A stretch of DNA of 64,000 bases from an uncultured Treponema sp. (GCA_934718065.1 CAKUZR010000004.1:124001-188000); one strand, 5' to 3'. Counted from the first letter of the stretch, positions 1 to 9,645 are shown. A program made the numbers and translations. Notes: generated by a model not told the origin, from the letters alone.

Positions 1-573
1 CTTCCTGTTTATGAAGGCTCAAAGGAATCAATTGTCGGGGTGATTAACTACAAGTCGGTGATTTTTAATTCTGAAAAAAATCTTCAGAAAAATTATGCGG
101 CCGCGGTGATGAAAAATGTTTTGTTTGTGCCGGAAACTTTTACCGCGCTGGAGCTGCTTGCGAAATTCAAAAAGGAGCATACTGAATTTGCGGTTGCCTT
201 GAATGAGCAGGGCTTTCTGGCTGGCGTTGCCACAATCGACGACATTCAGCGCGTGATTTTTGGAAGAATGACGGATGATGACAAGTCTAAAATTCCGGCG
301 GAGGAAAGAATAAAGCTCGTTTCGGCGAATGAATTTATTGTTCCGGGCGACCTGCAGCTCGACGATTTGAATTCAATTCTTAAGCTGAACCTTGAGTCTG
401 ATGAATATATGACGCTCGGAGGATGGCTTTTGGAAAAAATCGGTTATCTGCCTTCAACCGGGGAAATTTTCAACTGGAAAAACTGCCTGTTTTTTATAGA
501 GGACCAGTCGCAGCGGCGGATTCAGCAGGTCAGAATTAAATTTCTAAAAGCGAATCCGGCTGCAAAAAAATAA
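1..573 (+). CDS. CorC/HlyC (TlyC-like) CBS-domain protein, 5'-truncated by the window
   Basis: The reading frame is open from base 1, so the N-terminus lies outside the window. The visible 190 residues start inside a CBS domain (LPVYEGSKESIVGVI) and finish the CBS pair by about residue 90. They then enter a CorC_HlyC domain, seen in ANEFIVPGDLQLDDLN and the glycine/leucine-rich YMTLGGWLLEKIGYLP. In this family the missing part is usually a membrane DUF21 domain or, in shorter members, a cytosolic start. Members are linked to Mg/Co efflux, and treponemal ones are often named hemolysin without good proof. Family assignment is firm; substrate and membrane topology cannot be judged here. Transcription is convergent with the following gene. 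Confidence 0.85.
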   Translation, partial: LPVYEGSKESIVGVINYKSVIFNSEKNLQKNYAAAVMKNVLFVPETFTALELLAKFKKEHTEFAVALNEQGFLAGVATIDDIQRVIFGRMTDDDKSKIPAEERIKLVSANEFIVPGDLQLDDLNSILKLNLESDEYMTLGGWLLEKIGYLPSTGEIFNWKNCLFFIEDQSQRRIQQVRIKFLKANPAAKK

Positions 574-657
574 TTCTTTATGACTGCGCGTTTTTATTCG
601 GGCGGAATGTAGCCCCGCTGTTTTGAGGCGAGGCTCGCTCATTTTTCAGCGGTTTTG

Positions 658-1428
658 TTAGAATTCGCTGGAATTTTCTGATTCTGCCAGTGGATCTGCG
701 CCAAAGATTTTCGACATCTGCTTTCGGGTTGCTTCCATATCTTTTGGGTACGGCGCAGAAAATGAAATCTGCTCGCCGGTTTTTGGGTGCGCGAACGTTA
801 TTTTGTATGCGTGAAGCGCAAGCCGGCTTAGCAATGGTTGTTCTTCAAGCTCGTCGCCACGCCACGAACGTTTGATTTCGCTGAGCCGGACGGGTTTCTG
901 GTTTCCGCTGTACAAAGGATCGCATACAATGCTGAATCCGTTTTCCGCCAGATGAACGCGGATTTGGTGCGTTCTGCCGGTTTTTGGGCGTGCTTCAATC
1001 CAAGTGTATGGACCGCATTCCGCAATCACCTTGAAGTCAGTTGTTGAAGGCTTTCCGAATCTTTTGTTTACAACAGTTCTATGCCGCGCGTCGCCGTCCG
1101 GCATCAAAGGCAGTTCAACGTGCAAAGTGTTCCACATCGGCCGGCCGTGAACCAGGCAATGATAAATTTTCTGAACTTTTCGTTCTTGAAACTGCTCTGA
1201 AATATTTTTGTGCGCTTCGGGATTTCTTGCGTAAATTATAATTCCTGAAGTGTCTTTATCTATGCGGTGAACTGCATAAAGCTTTCCGAATTCTTTTTCT
1301 GCAAGAAGGTCAAGGCGCGGCGCGTCCAAATCGTATCTGTCGGCGGCAATAAGAAGTCCGCTTTTTTTGTTGAGAATTACAATGTCTTCGTCTGAATAAA
1401 TAGTTGTGTAGTCAGGAATTTTCTTCAT
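658..1428 (-). CDS. RluA-family 23S rRNA/tRNA pseudouridine synthase
   Basis: A 256-residue protein with the RluA catalytic motif HRIDKDTSG, catalytic Asp at about residue 57, and the downstream motif RPKTGRTHQIRVHLAENG. These enzymes isomerise specific uridines in rRNA or tRNA in the cytosol. There is no N-terminal S4 domain, so it is closer to the short RluA/RluC-core forms; the target uridine cannot be told from sequence. The ATG at 1426-1428 is preceded at exactly 6 nt by TATAAT, with TTGAAC 17 bp further upstream and no Shine-Dalgarno sequence, so the mRNA is probably leaderless. Confidence 0.9.
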   Translation of the reverse strand: MKKIPDYTTIYSDEDIVILNKKSGLLIAADRYDLDAPRLDLLAEKEFGKLYAVHRIDKDTSGIIIYARNPEAHKNISEQFQERKVQKIYHCLVHGRPMWNTLHVELPLMPDGDARHRTVVNKRFGKPSTTDFKVIAECGPYTWIEARPKTGRTHQIRVHLAENGFSIVCDPLYSGNQKPVRLSEIKRSWRGDELEEQPLLSRLALHAYKITFAHPKTGEQISFSAPYPKDMEATRKQMSKIFGADPLAESENSSEF

Positions 1429-1463
1429 AATCGGATTATACTAGTTGCCGTGATAATGTTCAA
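1429..1463 (-). promoter_or_regulatory. Leaderless-type promoter of the pseudouridine synthase gene
   Basis: On the minus strand TTGAAC (1458-1463), a 17-bp spacer, TATAAT (1435-1440), then 6 nt and the ATG. The predicted transcription start coincides with the A of the start codon. Confidence 0.7.
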
Positions 1464-1547
1464 CTTTCAAAATGTGTGATAAAATATTTGAAACTTTTTG
1501 AAGGTTTGTTTGTCTTATTTATAAATACTGATTTAATAGGAGTAAAA

Positions 1548-3257
1548 ATGTCTGCTTTATATCATGATTTTCTTGTTGAAGACCGGGATTTTAAGGATTA
1601 CGATGATTTTAAGAAGAATTGTAAGTTGAAAACTAAAGAAGATTTTAATTTTGCTTACGATATTGTTGATCGATATGCCACAGAATTTCCGGGAAAACGG
1701 GCGTTGGTTTGGGTTGATGATAATGGAGAAGAGAAGAATTTTACTTTTGACGATATTTCCAGGGAATCAAAGCGGGCTGCTTACTGGCTTGTTTCAAAAG
1801 GAATAAAGAAAGGCGATACAGTTATGCTGGTTTTGCGCCGCCGCTACGAATGGTGGATTTTGATGCCTGCGCTTCACCGCATTGGCGCGATTGTAATTCC
1901 TGCAACAGACCAGCTTCTTCAGTCTGATATTGAATACCGTGCAAACGCCGCTGATGTAAAAATGATTATTTCCTACGACAATCCAAACATTCAGGGTGAA
2001 ATTGACAAGGCTATGCCGAAATCAAATACGGTGAAATATCTTGTTACTGTAGGAAAGGAAAAGCGTCCTGGATGGATTAGCTTCCATGAGGAATATGAAA
2101 ATCTTCCGGCTGAATTCCCGCGTCCTGTTGGAGAGGCTGCGACCCACAACAAAGATCCGATGCTTCTTTATTTTACTTCGGGAACTTCTGGATATCCTAA
2201 AATGGTTCTTCAGGATTATGACTACCCGATTGGACATATTATTACAGCGAAATACTGGCATGGCGTTGTTGAGGACGGACTTCATCTTACAATTGCGGAA
2301 ACCGGATGGGCTAAGTCTACATGGGGAAAACTTTACGGCCAGTGGATTGCCGGAACTGCGTTGTTTGTGTACGACATGAACAGCTTTAAGCCTACAAAAA
2401 TGCTGGAAATGATTTCAAAGTACGGGCTTACAACTTTCTGCGCGCCGCCGACAGTTTACCGCTATCTTGTCCGCCAGAATCTGAGCAAGTATGATTTGAG
2501 CAAATGCACTCGGTTCAGCACGGCTGGTGAAGCTTTGAACGGTGAAGTTTACAACAAGTGGCTTGAGCAGACTGGCAAAAAAATCTATGAAGGCTACGGA
2601 CAGACTGAATCCACAATTATCTGCGGAAACTTCCTTGACTACTCGGAAATTCGTCCGGGATCAATGGGGCGCCCGAATCCGCTTTACGATGTTGAAATTT
2701 TGAACGCAAACAATAATCCTGTTCCGGTTGGAGAAACTGGCGAGCTTTGCATTCACGTTGAGCATGGCCGTCCGTTCGGACTTTTGATGGGCTACCACAA
2801 GGATGTTGTTCTTACAGCGAACGCATTTGACGGCGGTGTTTATCATACTGGCGACAATGTTTATATGGATAAGGATGGCTATGTCTGGTTTGTAGGCCGA
2901 AAAGACGATATTATAAAAACTGCTGGTTACCGCGTAAGTCCTTTTGAAGTTGAGTCAATTCTTCAGCAGCATCCGGCTGTTATGGAATGTGCTGTTACAG
3001 GCGTTGAGGATCCGAAGCGAGGAATGGCTGTAAAGGCGACAATCGTTCTTTCACCTGGATATGATACAAAAGATCCGAAAGAAATGGAAACAGAGCTTTC
3101 TACATTTGCAAAGGAAAACACTGCGATGTACAAATGTCCGCGAATCTTTGAATTTGTAAAGGAACTGCCGAAAACAATTTCCGGAAAAATCCGCCGCGTT
3201 GAAATCCGCGAGAAAGACAAGGGCAAGGCTCAGGAAAATATAAAACAGGATTTCTAA
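1548..3257 (+). CDS. AMP-forming acyl-CoA synthetase (acetyl/medium-chain type)
   Basis: A 569-residue member of the ANL adenylating superfamily that activates a carboxylic acid to acyl-AMP and then acyl-CoA. The P-loop TSGTSGYPK starts near residue 210, the A5-type motif YGQTEST follows, then the hinge and VGRKDDIIKTAGYR, and the C-terminal catalytic lysine lies in TISGKIRR. The layout resembles ACSM-type medium-chain synthetases more than classical acetyl-CoA synthetase; the acid used is unknown. An in-frame start exists at 1476, but 1548 is preferred because TAGGAG sits just upstream (1537-1542). A possible promoter is TTGAAG (1498-1503), 16 bp, TATAAA (1520-1525). A strong terminator follows. 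Confidence 0.85.
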   Translation: MSALYHDFLVEDRDFKDYDDFKKNCKLKTKEDFNFAYDIVDRYATEFPGKRALVWVDDNGEEKNFTFDDISRESKRAAYWLVSKGIKKGDTVMLVLRRRYEWWILMPALHRIGAIVIPATDQLLQSDIEYRANAADVKMIISYDNPNIQGEIDKAMPKSNTVKYLVTVGKEKRPGWISFHEEYENLPAEFPRPVGEAATHNKDPMLLYFTSGTSGYPKMVLQDYDYPIGHIITAKYWHGVVEDGLHLTIAETGWAKSTWGKLYGQWIAGTALFVYDMNSFKPTKMLEMISKYGLTTFCAPPTVYRYLVRQNLSKYDLSKCTRFSTAGEALNGEVYNKWLEQTGKKIYEGYGQTESTIICGNFLDYSEIRPGSMGRPNPLYDVEILNANNNPVPVGETGELCIHVEHGRPFGLLMGYHKDVVLTANAFDGGVYHTGDNVYMDKDGYVWFVGRKDDIIKTAGYRVSPFEVESILQQHPAVMECAVTGVEDPKRGMAVKATIVLSPGYDTKDPKEMETELSTFAKENTAMYKCPRIFEFVKELPKTISGKIRRVEIREKDKGKAQENIKQDF

Positions 3258-3281
3258 TTTTCCGAGCTGAAGAAAAATAAA

Positions 3282-3325
3282 AACGCCGGGATTTGCTGTT
3301 TCTGCGAAGCCCGGCGTTTTTTTTT
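3282..3325 (+). terminator. Rho-independent terminator after the acyl-CoA synthetase
   Basis: Stem AACGCCGGG / CCCGGCGTT with a 19-nt loop, followed by an uninterrupted T run. It lies between two convergent genes. Confidence 0.85.
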
Positions 3326-3330
3326 AAGGT

Positions 3331-4764
3331 TTATTCTTCGGCAAGCTTTTGAATCAGGGAAACAAGCTCTTCAAGTTTTTCGTGCGTCATAAGCGGATTC
3401 AGCAAAGTGAATTTCAGGCAGACTTTTCCGTCTGAAACGGTCTGGCCGATTACAATTCCATGCTTGTGCAGAAGTTTCCGCCGGATTTTTCTGTTGATTT
3501 CGTCGCCTTTTACGTGCCTGAACACAACCGACGTTATTTCCGGCTCGGCAACTACTTCAAAATTCTTGTTGTTTTTTATGATTGAATAAAGTGCCTGCGC
3601 GTTTTCCATGCTTTTTGTGATAATGTCGCTCCAGCCGTCTTTTCCGCGCATCTGGAAGCTCATCCAGACTTTCAGCGCGTCGAATCTTCTTGTTGTCTGA
3701 AGTGATTTGTCAACAAGATTTGTGTAGCCATCCTCTTCGTCTTCCGTTCTGTTCAGATAATCCGCGTGGATTGTGAGCGCGTCAAAATCCTCGGATTTTT
3801 TCACAAGAAGGGCGGAGCAGCTTATTGGCTGAAGAAACATTTTGTGAAAATCAACAGTTATGGAGTCGCAAAGGTAAAGATTTTTCACTTTCTGCGAGTA
3901 TTTTTCGCTCAGAATTACTCCGGAGCCGTAGGCTGCGTCCGCGTGAAGCCACATATTGTGATGGCTGCAGAGCGCTGAAATCTGCTCGACCGGATCAATT
4001 GAGCCAAAATCCGTTGTTCCGACTGTTGCCACAACAAGAAACGGAATGTTTCCGGCGGCAATATCTTTTTGGACAAGGTAATTCAGCGCGCCGAAATTCA
4101 TCCGCTTAGAGGCGTCAACTGGAACTTTCACAACGCTTTCGTAGCCAAGCCCCAGAATGTGCGCGGTTTTTTCCATTGAAAAGTGGCTTATTTCGCTTGT
4201 GTACATCCGGAGCTTTCTGAAATTTTCCGGAAGGCCGTGCTTTTTTACATCGTAATTCATGATTTTTGAAATAAACCAGTCGCGCGCAAGAATTATCGCC
4301 GTTTCGTTCGACTGGCTTCCCCCGGAAGTAAAAACTCCATCGGAGCCGCGCCGGAATCCAAAAAGCCTGCACAAATGTCCGATTACTTCTGTTTCAATTT
4401 CGGTTGCCGCCGGTCCCTGGTCCCAGCTGTCCATCGACTGGTTGAAGGTTGAAATTATCAGCTCGCTTGCAATGCTTTCCAGAACCGCCGGAGAATGCAG
4501 ATGCGGCATATAGTCTGTTGAGGACGTTCTTAAAAGGTTTGGAAGAATTTTGTCTTTGGCAAGTTCAAGCGTTTTCTGCCAGCCCAGGCCTTTTTCCGGA
4601 AGAATTGAATCCTGGCGGATGATTTTCTGAAGTTCCTGCGGCGTAGGGCCGGAATAGGCCGTGTCTGTTGAAAAAGTTTCCAGAATCGCCTGCACGGTTT
4701 CTTCAATTATTTTTTTATATTCATTTTTTGAATTTTGCTCGTTTGTAAGGAAAATATTTTTCAT
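3331..4764 (-). CDS. ddc: Group II PLP-dependent decarboxylase, probable L-2,4-diaminobutyrate decarboxylase
   Basis: A 477-residue group II decarboxylase. SGGSQSNETA and WLHADAAYGSG form the cofactor site, and TVDFHKMFLQP carries the lysine that binds pyridoxal phosphate. The family includes decarboxylases of glutamate, tyrosine/DOPA and 2,4-diaminobutyrate. The diaminobutyrate assignment is an inference from a convincing diaminobutyrate aminotransferase gene 3.3 kb away (8070-9419); together they would make 1,3-diaminopropane, a precursor of norspermidine-type polyamines. The ATG at 4762-4764 has TATAAT ending 6 nt upstream and no Shine-Dalgarno sequence. A TTG five codons earlier (4779) would fall inside that promoter and is rejected. 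Confidence 0.75.
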   Translation of the reverse strand: MKNIFLTNEQNSKNEYKKIIEETVQAILETFSTDTAYSGPTPQELQKIIRQDSILPEKGLGWQKTLELAKDKILPNLLRTSSTDYMPHLHSPAVLESIASELIISTFNQSMDSWDQGPAATEIETEVIGHLCRLFGFRRGSDGVFTSGGSQSNETAIILARDWFISKIMNYDVKKHGLPENFRKLRMYTSEISHFSMEKTAHILGLGYESVVKVPVDASKRMNFGALNYLVQKDIAAGNIPFLVVATVGTTDFGSIDPVEQISALCSHHNMWLHADAAYGSGVILSEKYSQKVKNLYLCDSITVDFHKMFLQPISCSALLVKKSEDFDALTIHADYLNRTEDEEDGYTNLVDKSLQTTRRFDALKVWMSFQMRGKDGWSDIITKSMENAQALYSIIKNNKNFEVVAEPEITSVVFRHVKGDEINRKIRRKLLHKHGIVIGQTVSDGKVCLKFTLLNPLMTHEKLEELVSLIQKLAEE

Positions 4765-4776
4765 ATCAACATTATA
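4765..4776 (-). promoter_or_regulatory. -10 element abutting the decarboxylase start
   Basis: TATAAT on the minus strand ends 6 nt before the ATG. No good -35 is visible at 16-18 bp. Confidence 0.45.
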
Positions 4777-4857
4777 CAAGGAAAACTGAAAAAAAATACA
4801 TTTTGTGAAAATTAAATTTTGTTTTTTTTTAAAAGCGGAGTAAAATAGTTCAAGCGT

Positions 4858-7800
4858 ATGTTTGAAACTCAGTGGGAAATTGTTCAGAAATTTGTTTTTG
4901 CGTGTGAAAGCTCGGTTTGTATTCTTCGTGTTCCGGATTCTGTGATTACGGATGAATTTAAAAAAGATTTTTGCGTTATTGACGCGTGCGCGGATTTTTC
5001 GCCGTTCAAGCCGTTTCTTTCTATTATTTCACAGAATTTTGAAAAGAATCTGCTTGATTACGTTGAAAAAAATGGCTATTCGGTGCAGAAAGATTCTTTT
5101 ATTTCGTTCTTGAAAACCGGGCTTGCGGATTTGCGTTATGACATTCCTCTTGCGAACGAGCTTGTGTACGAGCAGAACCGTTTTATCCGGACAATTGTTG
5201 AGCTTTTAAAGCTTCTTCCGGAAAAAAAATATCTGATTCTGAACAGCCAGTGCCTTTCAAAGGAATCCGTTCAGCTTATAAAAGCAGTTGAAAAATCGGA
5301 TGTGAAAAGCAAATTCGCGTTCTGCTTCACTTCGGAAAAAAATGATTTTGAGCAGACTGAATCTGAAAAATTCCTGGAGGAATACAGTTCAAAGCCGAAT
5401 TACCTTCACTTGATGACAAAAGTTGTTTCAATTGCAAAAGACAAAACTGAATACAAGCTGATTTTTGACCTTCCGCCTGAAAAACAGTACGAGACAGTCT
5501 TTAAAACTTTGCGGAACAACCGGATTTTTATGGTTTTGGAGCAGCTGAAGGATTTTGCGCTCTGGGTTTCCGCAAATTTCGGGAAATTTGATTTTGAGGA
5601 AAATGAAAAGCGCGAGCTGAGCCTTGAGCTTGCCAGGGCGTTGTATTCCTGTTCGCTTGTTGACGAGGCGATTCTTTACCTGAACGACATTGTTGACACT
5701 CAGGAAGAAGATGAAACCGCGGGCGTTGCGTTCTATTATCTTGCGATGGCGTTTGCTTTTAAAAAATCAATTTCACTTTCGCAGAAATATTATGTTCTTG
5801 CGGAAAAAATCTTTCAGAAGGAAAATAATCTGAATTATCTTGCGCTGGACGCAATGCTTGACTTTCATATTGCAAAAAGAATTTCCGCGGAAGACACAAT
5901 GGCGAAATATCAGCGCGCGCTGGATCTTTTGCGCAAGCAGGGTTTCTGGAATAATTTTATAAGCGTCTGCATTTCTGTTCCGTGGAAGCTTGTGAATGAC
6001 GAAACTTTAAGAAACAGCGTTGACGAGGAAGTTGAAATGTGCCTTGAGCTTGCTGAAACAATCGACAACCAGCATCTTGTTTCAACGGCCTGCCATTGGA
6101 AGGGAATTGTCTGCTCGCATTTTGGTGAAATTGACAAGGCGATTGTCTGGTATGACAAGTGCAATGAAATCCGCACAAAAATCGGCGAGCTTGGCCCGAT
6201 TCTGAATATCCGCAACGGATTGTGCTATGATGCAACTTGCCGCGCTATGTACAAGCGTGCTTTTGACCTTGAGAACGGAATTATAGACCGGCTTCTGGAA
6301 ATCGGTGATTTTGCCTCGGTTACAGACACTTTGAAAAACGTGGCGTATGCGCTTTTTTATTCGCGGCATTTTACGGAAGCCTACGAGCTTTTCAATGTGA
6401 TTGCGCGTTTTCTGGATATTTTCAATATGTCGGAGCTTGCGAACAGTTCCTTTTTGCCGTCTCTGAACGACATTCTGATTTTCAAGTCGATTATAAGTTT
6501 TGCGCAGGGCGATTTTATCCGCGGAAGAATAAACCATTCAAATATTATGCAGGACGTTGATTCTGTTACAAAAGAAGATTATCCGTTTATTTACTACATT
6601 GAAGCGGTTCTTAGCGCGGATGAAAAGCAGATTGAGGCGTCCGAAGCGTTCTTTGAAAAATGCCTGAAGGAATTTGAGGACATAAAAAGCAAGCTGACTC
6701 ACAAGGTTGTTTTTGCGTGCTACGAATATGCGGTTGTGCTGGAGCGGCTCGGCTACAAAAACGAGGCCGAGAAATATCTTAAAAAAGGCTTTGAAATCGC
6801 AAAGGCCGAAGGCTACAAATATTACACAAAAGATTCGGACGGCGTTGAAAAAAAGTCAATTTCAGTGGAAGAATATGTTTCCGGCGTTGAAAAATTTGAC
6901 AAGCTCAATCTGAATATTGAGCTTCTGAACGAAAAAGCCGAAAAAGAGCAGCTTTTGACTTTGCTCCACAAGCGGATTCACGATTATCAGTTCATAAACA
7001 AAGTGAAAACCGGCTACATAAAAGACATGAACCTTAAAAAATATGTTCAGTCGGTTCTGCTGGATATTGAAAAATATACTTTGGCGGAAGAAGTTTATTT
7101 CTGCTGCATTGAAAATGAAAACCCGAAAATTTATGAGTCGATTTTTCACGGGGAAAAGCCTTCTGTTGATGAAGAGGATGTGAAAATTCTTTTCGCAAAA
7201 AGCAAGAAAGGTGATGCCGCCCAGATGGTTTACAATGAAAAGAAGAGCCTTTATTTCGGCGATGCATCCTACGCGGAATATAAATTTGGAGTAATCATTG
7301 TTCCTTCAAAAGTGAATCCAATCAATGTTGAAGTTTTGAACACGCTGAACATTGCGCTGGCGAGCATTCAGTCGCAGGTTGTTATTTACAAGCAGGAAGA
7401 GCATCTGATGGTGATGTCGTCAACGGATCAGCTTTCAAGGTTGAAAAACAGGCACGCTTTCCAGGAATGTATTGCCCTTGAAAGCGAGCGAGTCCGGCGT
7501 TATCAGCAGCGCAGGGAAACTGTCATTCAGATTGCAGTCGCTTTTATTGATTTGGATAATTTCAAGTATTACAACGATACTTTTGGCCATGCGGTCGGCG
7601 ACTTGCTTATAAAAAGTTTCGCCAGCCTTTTAAGGGAAACTTGCCGCAAAATTGATTTTATTTCTCGTTACGGCGGCGATGAATTTGTAATTATCATGAT
7701 TGACACGAACGCGGATGAAGGAAAACGCGTCTACAAACGGCTTTATGAATGTCTTCAGAGCCACGAGTATTTTTTGCCTCAGATAAAAGCCTTGCTTAAA

Positions 7801-7992
7801 CGCCCGGAAATAGAAGTTCCTGAAAACCGCCGTCTTGGATTCAGCATGGGAATAAGCACAAACCAGGATGTTGAAAAATGCGACAACATTGACTTGGTTG
7901 TTCAGAACGCCGACAAAGCCTTGTACTACGCAAAAAAAACAAACAAAGGCTCGGTTTCTGTCTGGTCGGAAATAAAGGATATGATAAAGTAG
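4858..7992 (+). CDS. TPR-repeat diguanylate cyclase (GGDEF)
   Basis: A 1044-residue soluble protein. Residues 1-200 resemble no domain I can name and lack a Walker A motif. From about 220 to 690 the sequence is helical with TPR-like repeats (such as EAILYLNDIV and KAIVWYDKCNEI). A GAF-like or linker stretch follows, then a GGDEF domain from about residue 855. The active site RYGGDEF is intact near residue 939, and RKID five residues before it fits the inhibitory I-site. It should make cyclic di-GMP from two GTP with product feedback. No EAL domain or membrane segment is seen. It stands alone between the decarboxylase and the aminotransferase. TAAAAT lies 11 nt before the ATG, with no Shine-Dalgarno sequence. 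Confidence 0.85.
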   Translation: MFETQWEIVQKFVFACESSVCILRVPDSVITDEFKKDFCVIDACADFSPFKPFLSIISQNFEKNLLDYVEKNGYSVQKDSFISFLKTGLADLRYDIPLANELVYEQNRFIRTIVELLKLLPEKKYLILNSQCLSKESVQLIKAVEKSDVKSKFAFCFTSEKNDFEQTESEKFLEEYSSKPNYLHLMTKVVSIAKDKTEYKLIFDLPPEKQYETVFKTLRNNRIFMVLEQLKDFALWVSANFGKFDFEENEKRELSLELARALYSCSLVDEAILYLNDIVDTQEEDETAGVAFYYLAMAFAFKKSISLSQKYYVLAEKIFQKENNLNYLALDAMLDFHIAKRISAEDTMAKYQRALDLLRKQGFWNNFISVCISVPWKLVNDETLRNSVDEEVEMCLELAETIDNQHLVSTACHWKGIVCSHFGEIDKAIVWYDKCNEIRTKIGELGPILNIRNGLCYDATCRAMYKRAFDLENGIIDRLLEIGDFASVTDTLKNVAYALFYSRHFTEAYELFNVIARFLDIFNMSELANSSFLPSLNDILIFKSIISFAQGDFIRGRINHSNIMQDVDSVTKEDYPFIYYIEAVLSADEKQIEASEAFFEKCLKEFEDIKSKLTHKVVFACYEYAVVLERLGYKNEAEKYLKKGFEIAKAEGYKYYTKDSDGVEKKSISVEEYVSGVEKFDKLNLNIELLNEKAEKEQLLTLLHKRIHDYQFINKVKTGYIKDMNLKKYVQSVLLDIEKYTLAEEVYFCCIENENPKIYESIFHGEKPSVDEEDVKILFAKSKKGDAAQMVYNEKKSLYFGDASYAEYKFGVIIVPSKVNPINVEVLNTLNIALASIQSQVVIYKQEEHLMVMSSTDQLSRLKNRHAFQECIALESERVRRYQQRRETVIQIAVAFIDLDNFKYYNDTFGHAVGDLLIKSFASLLRETCRKIDFISRYGGDEFVIIMIDTNADEGKRVYKRLYECLQSHEYFLPQIKALLKRPEIEVPENRRLGFSMGISTNQDVEKCDNIDLVVQNADKALYYAKKTNKGSVSVWSEIKDMIK

Positions 7993-8020
7993 TCCAGATT
8001 TCGTCTTTTTTATTGATAAA

Positions 8021-8056
8021 AAAAACGGGCTTTCATAAGAAAGTCCGTTTTTTGTC
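8021..8056. terminator. Bidirectional terminator between two convergent genes
   Basis: Stem AACGGGCTTTC / GAAAGTCCGTT (one G-U pair) with an A run on the left and a T run on the right, so it can act on both strands. Confidence 0.8.
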
Positions 8057-8069
8057 TGACAAATATTTT

Positions 8070-9419
8070 TTATTCGTAGTCTTTGTTCACTTCAAGAACT
8101 GCCGATTCAAAAATATCCATCGCTTTTTTTATTTCATCATCTGTAACGGTAAGGGCGCAAAGGCAGCGCATTACAGAGCCGTTTCTTCCGCCTTTTTCCA
8201 TTACGAGCTTGTTTTTGAAGCAGATATTCTGAACTTTCGCGGCGGCTTCGCCGTTCGGCGGGAACAGTCCGCAGCAGTCTTTTTCAGCTTTTGGATTTAC
8301 GAATTCGCAGCCAATCATAAGGCCTTTTCCGCGCACATCGCCGATTATGCTGACTTTATCTTTTAGCGCGTTCATCCGCGACATTATCAGGTTGCCTTTT
8401 CTTACAACTTCCGCAAGAAATTCTGGCTTTGAAACTCTGTTTAAAACAATCGTTCCAGCCTTCATCGCAAGCTGGTTGCCTCTGAAAGTTCCTGTGTGCG
8501 CGCCCGGTCCCCATACATCGAGTTTTTTGTTGTAGATTACGATTGAAAGGGGCTGCGAGCCGCCGATTGCTTTTGAAACAAGAATCACATCCGGAACGAT
8601 GTCTGCGTATTCAAACGCAAAAAGTTTTCCGCTTCGTCCAAGTCCGCACTGAATTTCGTCCACAATCATAGGAATTCCGAGTTCTTTTGTAACTCTTCGT
8701 ACCGTCTGAAGAAATTTTACCGGCGCAGGATTAACTCCGCCTTCGCCTTGGATTGCTTCAAGAATGACCGCCGCCGGCTTTGTGATTCCGCTTTCCGGAT
8801 CTTTTAAAGTTGTTTCAAAATAATTGCAGACCGCGTCTGTTGCAGCGTCGCCTTTTAGTCCGAAATGATTTCTGTATGTGTCTGGATAAGGAAAATGGTG
8901 AACTTCCGGCATAAGTCCGTTGACTTTGCTTTTTGCGCCAAGATTTCCTGTGCAGGAAAGCGCTCCGTGTCCCATTCCATGGAATCCGCCCTGAAAAGCT
9001 ACAACGCTTGTGCGTCCAGTCGCCGTCTTGCAAAGTTTCAGCGCAGCGTCTGTGGCGTCGGTTCCGCTTGGCGAGCAGAACTGAATTTTGCAGTTTTCAG
9101 CAAGTTCCTTTGGAAGATGAGAAATTACAGTTTGAATAAATTCATCTTTTACCGGTGTGGTTAAATCAAGCGTGTGCAACGGAAAATCGCTCTGAAGCAT
9201 TTCAATCATTGCCTGGTTGATTTCGTCATCATTGTGACCAAGTGCAAGAGTCCCTGCTCCGCACAAAAAATCCAGATATTTGTTTCCCTCAATGTCCTCA
9301 ACCCAAGATCCTTTGGCTTTTGCCAGTGCAAACGGAAATTTGCGCGGATAACTTCGGGCATTAGATTCTGTGGAATCCTGTCTGGTAATGTAATACTGAT
9401 TGGTGTCTTTTTCTGACAT
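8070..9419 (-). CDS. dat: L-2,4-diaminobutyrate:2-oxoglutarate aminotransferase
   Basis: A 449-residue class III aminotransferase that turns aspartate semialdehyde into L-2,4-diaminobutyrate using glutamate. Family features include NARSYPRKFPFALAKAKG, LDFLCGAGTLALGHN, LPLHTLDLTTP-like FPLHTLDLTTP, the long motif around EAIQGEGGVNPAPV, and the PLP lysine in LVSKAIGGS. These agree with the Acinetobacter Dat type as I remember it, more than with EctB of ectoine synthesis, and no ectA/ectC is present. A Shine-Dalgarno GGAGAA precedes the ATG. Together with the decarboxylase at 3331-4764 it would form a route to 1,3-diaminopropane. Confidence 0.85.
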   Translation of the reverse strand: MSEKDTNQYYITRQDSTESNARSYPRKFPFALAKAKGSWVEDIEGNKYLDFLCGAGTLALGHNDDEINQAMIEMLQSDFPLHTLDLTTPVKDEFIQTVISHLPKELAENCKIQFCSPSGTDATDAALKLCKTATGRTSVVAFQGGFHGMGHGALSCTGNLGAKSKVNGLMPEVHHFPYPDTYRNHFGLKGDAATDAVCNYFETTLKDPESGITKPAAVILEAIQGEGGVNPAPVKFLQTVRRVTKELGIPMIVDEIQCGLGRSGKLFAFEYADIVPDVILVSKAIGGSQPLSIVIYNKKLDVWGPGAHTGTFRGNQLAMKAGTIVLNRVSKPEFLAEVVRKGNLIMSRMNALKDKVSIIGDVRGKGLMIGCEFVNPKAEKDCCGLFPPNGEAAAKVQNICFKNKLVMEKGGRNGSVMRCLCALTVTDDEIKKAMDIFESAVLEVNKDYE

Positions 9420-9492
9420 CGACGTTCTCCATTACTTAGGATTATGATTCCCGGCCGCTGACAACGGCAGTGTTTTTGTGTCGGGAGAGAAT

Positions 9493-9521
9493 AGCATACC
9501 CCAAAAACAAGATAATGTCAT
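9493..9521 (-). promoter_or_regulatory. Promoter of the diaminobutyrate aminotransferase gene
   Basis: Minus strand ATGACA (9516-9521), 17-bp spacer, TATGCT (9493-9498). This gives a leader of about 65 nt before the Shine-Dalgarno site. Confidence 0.5.
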
Positions 9522-9645
9522 TGAATTTTCGGTGATAATTCAAAAAGATTTGTAAAATGAACAGAAAATTCGGTTTTTTGAATTCTTTAAAATTTTCTGC
9601 CGCTGTTTTGCCGGGCGTCGCGCTGGAATGCCTGGATTTGTTTTG

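Noticed and set aside
8070..9419. Ectoine biosynthesis (EctB)
   Set aside because: No ectA or ectC is present, and the N-terminal motifs fit Dat with a decarboxylase partner close by.
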